Notes under the pieces: generated by a model | What the model was told of the DNA's origin: nothing | Databases searched by the model: none | The model's input: the letters and a program-made list of their open reading frames with translations, nothing else | Shown here: piece by piece, positions 16,253 through 16,270 of the stretch | How the letters are laid out: each line of letters opens with the position of its first letter | Numbering within the stretch: position 1 is the stretch's first letter | Assembly: GCA_947174175.1 (NCBI GenBank) | Contig: CAMWHW010000003.1 | Coordinates: 1 to 16,270, forward strand | Length of the DNA: 16,270 nucleotides | Reading direction: 5' to 3' | Source: an uncultured Clostridia bacterium | Lineage (GTDB): Bacteria > Bacillota > Clostridia > Christensenellales > Borkfalkiaceae | Position numbers and translations under genes: made by a program

Positions 16253-16270
16253 GGGCGCGCCCGTTCGGGC
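16253..16270. repeat. Overlapping GC-rich palindromes at the right edge
   Basis: GGGCGCGCCC (16253-16262) is a perfect palindrome and overlaps GCCCGTTCGGGC (16259-16270), a second one with a short loop. Only one can form at a time. Composition differs sharply from the AT-rich DNA beside it. It could be the near half of a terminator for a gene beyond the edge, but the rest is outside the window. Confidence 0.4.

Larger units (their letters stand above)
15980..16270. other. Non-coding upstream region of the cluster
   Basis: 291 nt with no convincing gene. The part next to the first gene is a leader with three inverted repeats. A promoter candidate is centred near 16110. Behind it lies a strongly AT-rich stretch with an AATTTT/AAAATT inverted repeat (16150-16166) that could act as an UP-like element. 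The far right end turns abruptly GC-rich, with overlapping palindromes at 16253-16270. No tRNA, riboswitch fold or small coding frame with a ribosome binding site was recognised. Confidence 0.7.

Overview
The window holds one cluster of four genes, all read right to left on the minus strand. All four encode exported, cell-surface proteins. Three are predicted lipoproteins with a cysteine after a short hydrophobic signal, and one is a giant membrane-anchored protease. The Gram-positive style of the ribosome binding sites (GGAGG or GGAG), the lipobox signals, the lactocepin/C5a-peptidase type of subtilase, the BspA-type leucine-rich repeats and the GLUG-type beta-helix point to a Bacillota bacterium, probably an uncultured gut Clostridia-like organism. 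Base composition is near 50% GC and the genes use ATA and AGA codons freely. The taxonomic placement is inference; no marker gene is present.

Layout in transcription order. At 16270-15980 lies an AT-rich upstream region with a plausible sigma-A promoter (16096-16124) and a leader of about 110 nt containing several inverted repeats. At 15979-11546 is a 1477-residue lipoprotein with two N-terminal beta modules, a GLUG-like beta-helix and a C-terminal tandem array of about eight 'F-x-G-x-W' modules that I cannot assign to a named family. At 11496-3949 is a 2515-residue S8 subtilase. It has an I9-like propeptide, an intact Asp/His/Asn/Ser catalytic set, an inserted PA domain, a C5a-peptidase-type Fn3 domain, Ig-like domains, about 27 BspA-type leucine-rich repeats, a C-terminal transmembrane helix and a very acidic tail. 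At 3952-2498 is a 484-residue lipoprotein with InlB-repeat-like and beta-helix segments; its start overlaps the protease stop as ATGA. At 2466-1 is the start of a family 5 (oligopeptide/dipeptide type) ABC substrate-binding lipoprotein, cut by the window edge and carrying a helical insertion of about 210 residues.

Gene gaps are 49 nt, a 4-nt overlap and 31 nt. None holds a recognisable terminator, so a single transcript running past the left edge is likely. The most economical reading is a surface 'bind, cut and import' system: large repeat proteins that hold or recognise extracellular material, a tethered subtilase that cleaves protein, and a peptide-type binding protein that would hand the products to a permease encoded beyond the left edge. 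Family membership comes from motifs seen in the translations; the joint function is inference.

No RNA genes, CRISPR arrays, insertion sequences or phage genes were seen.
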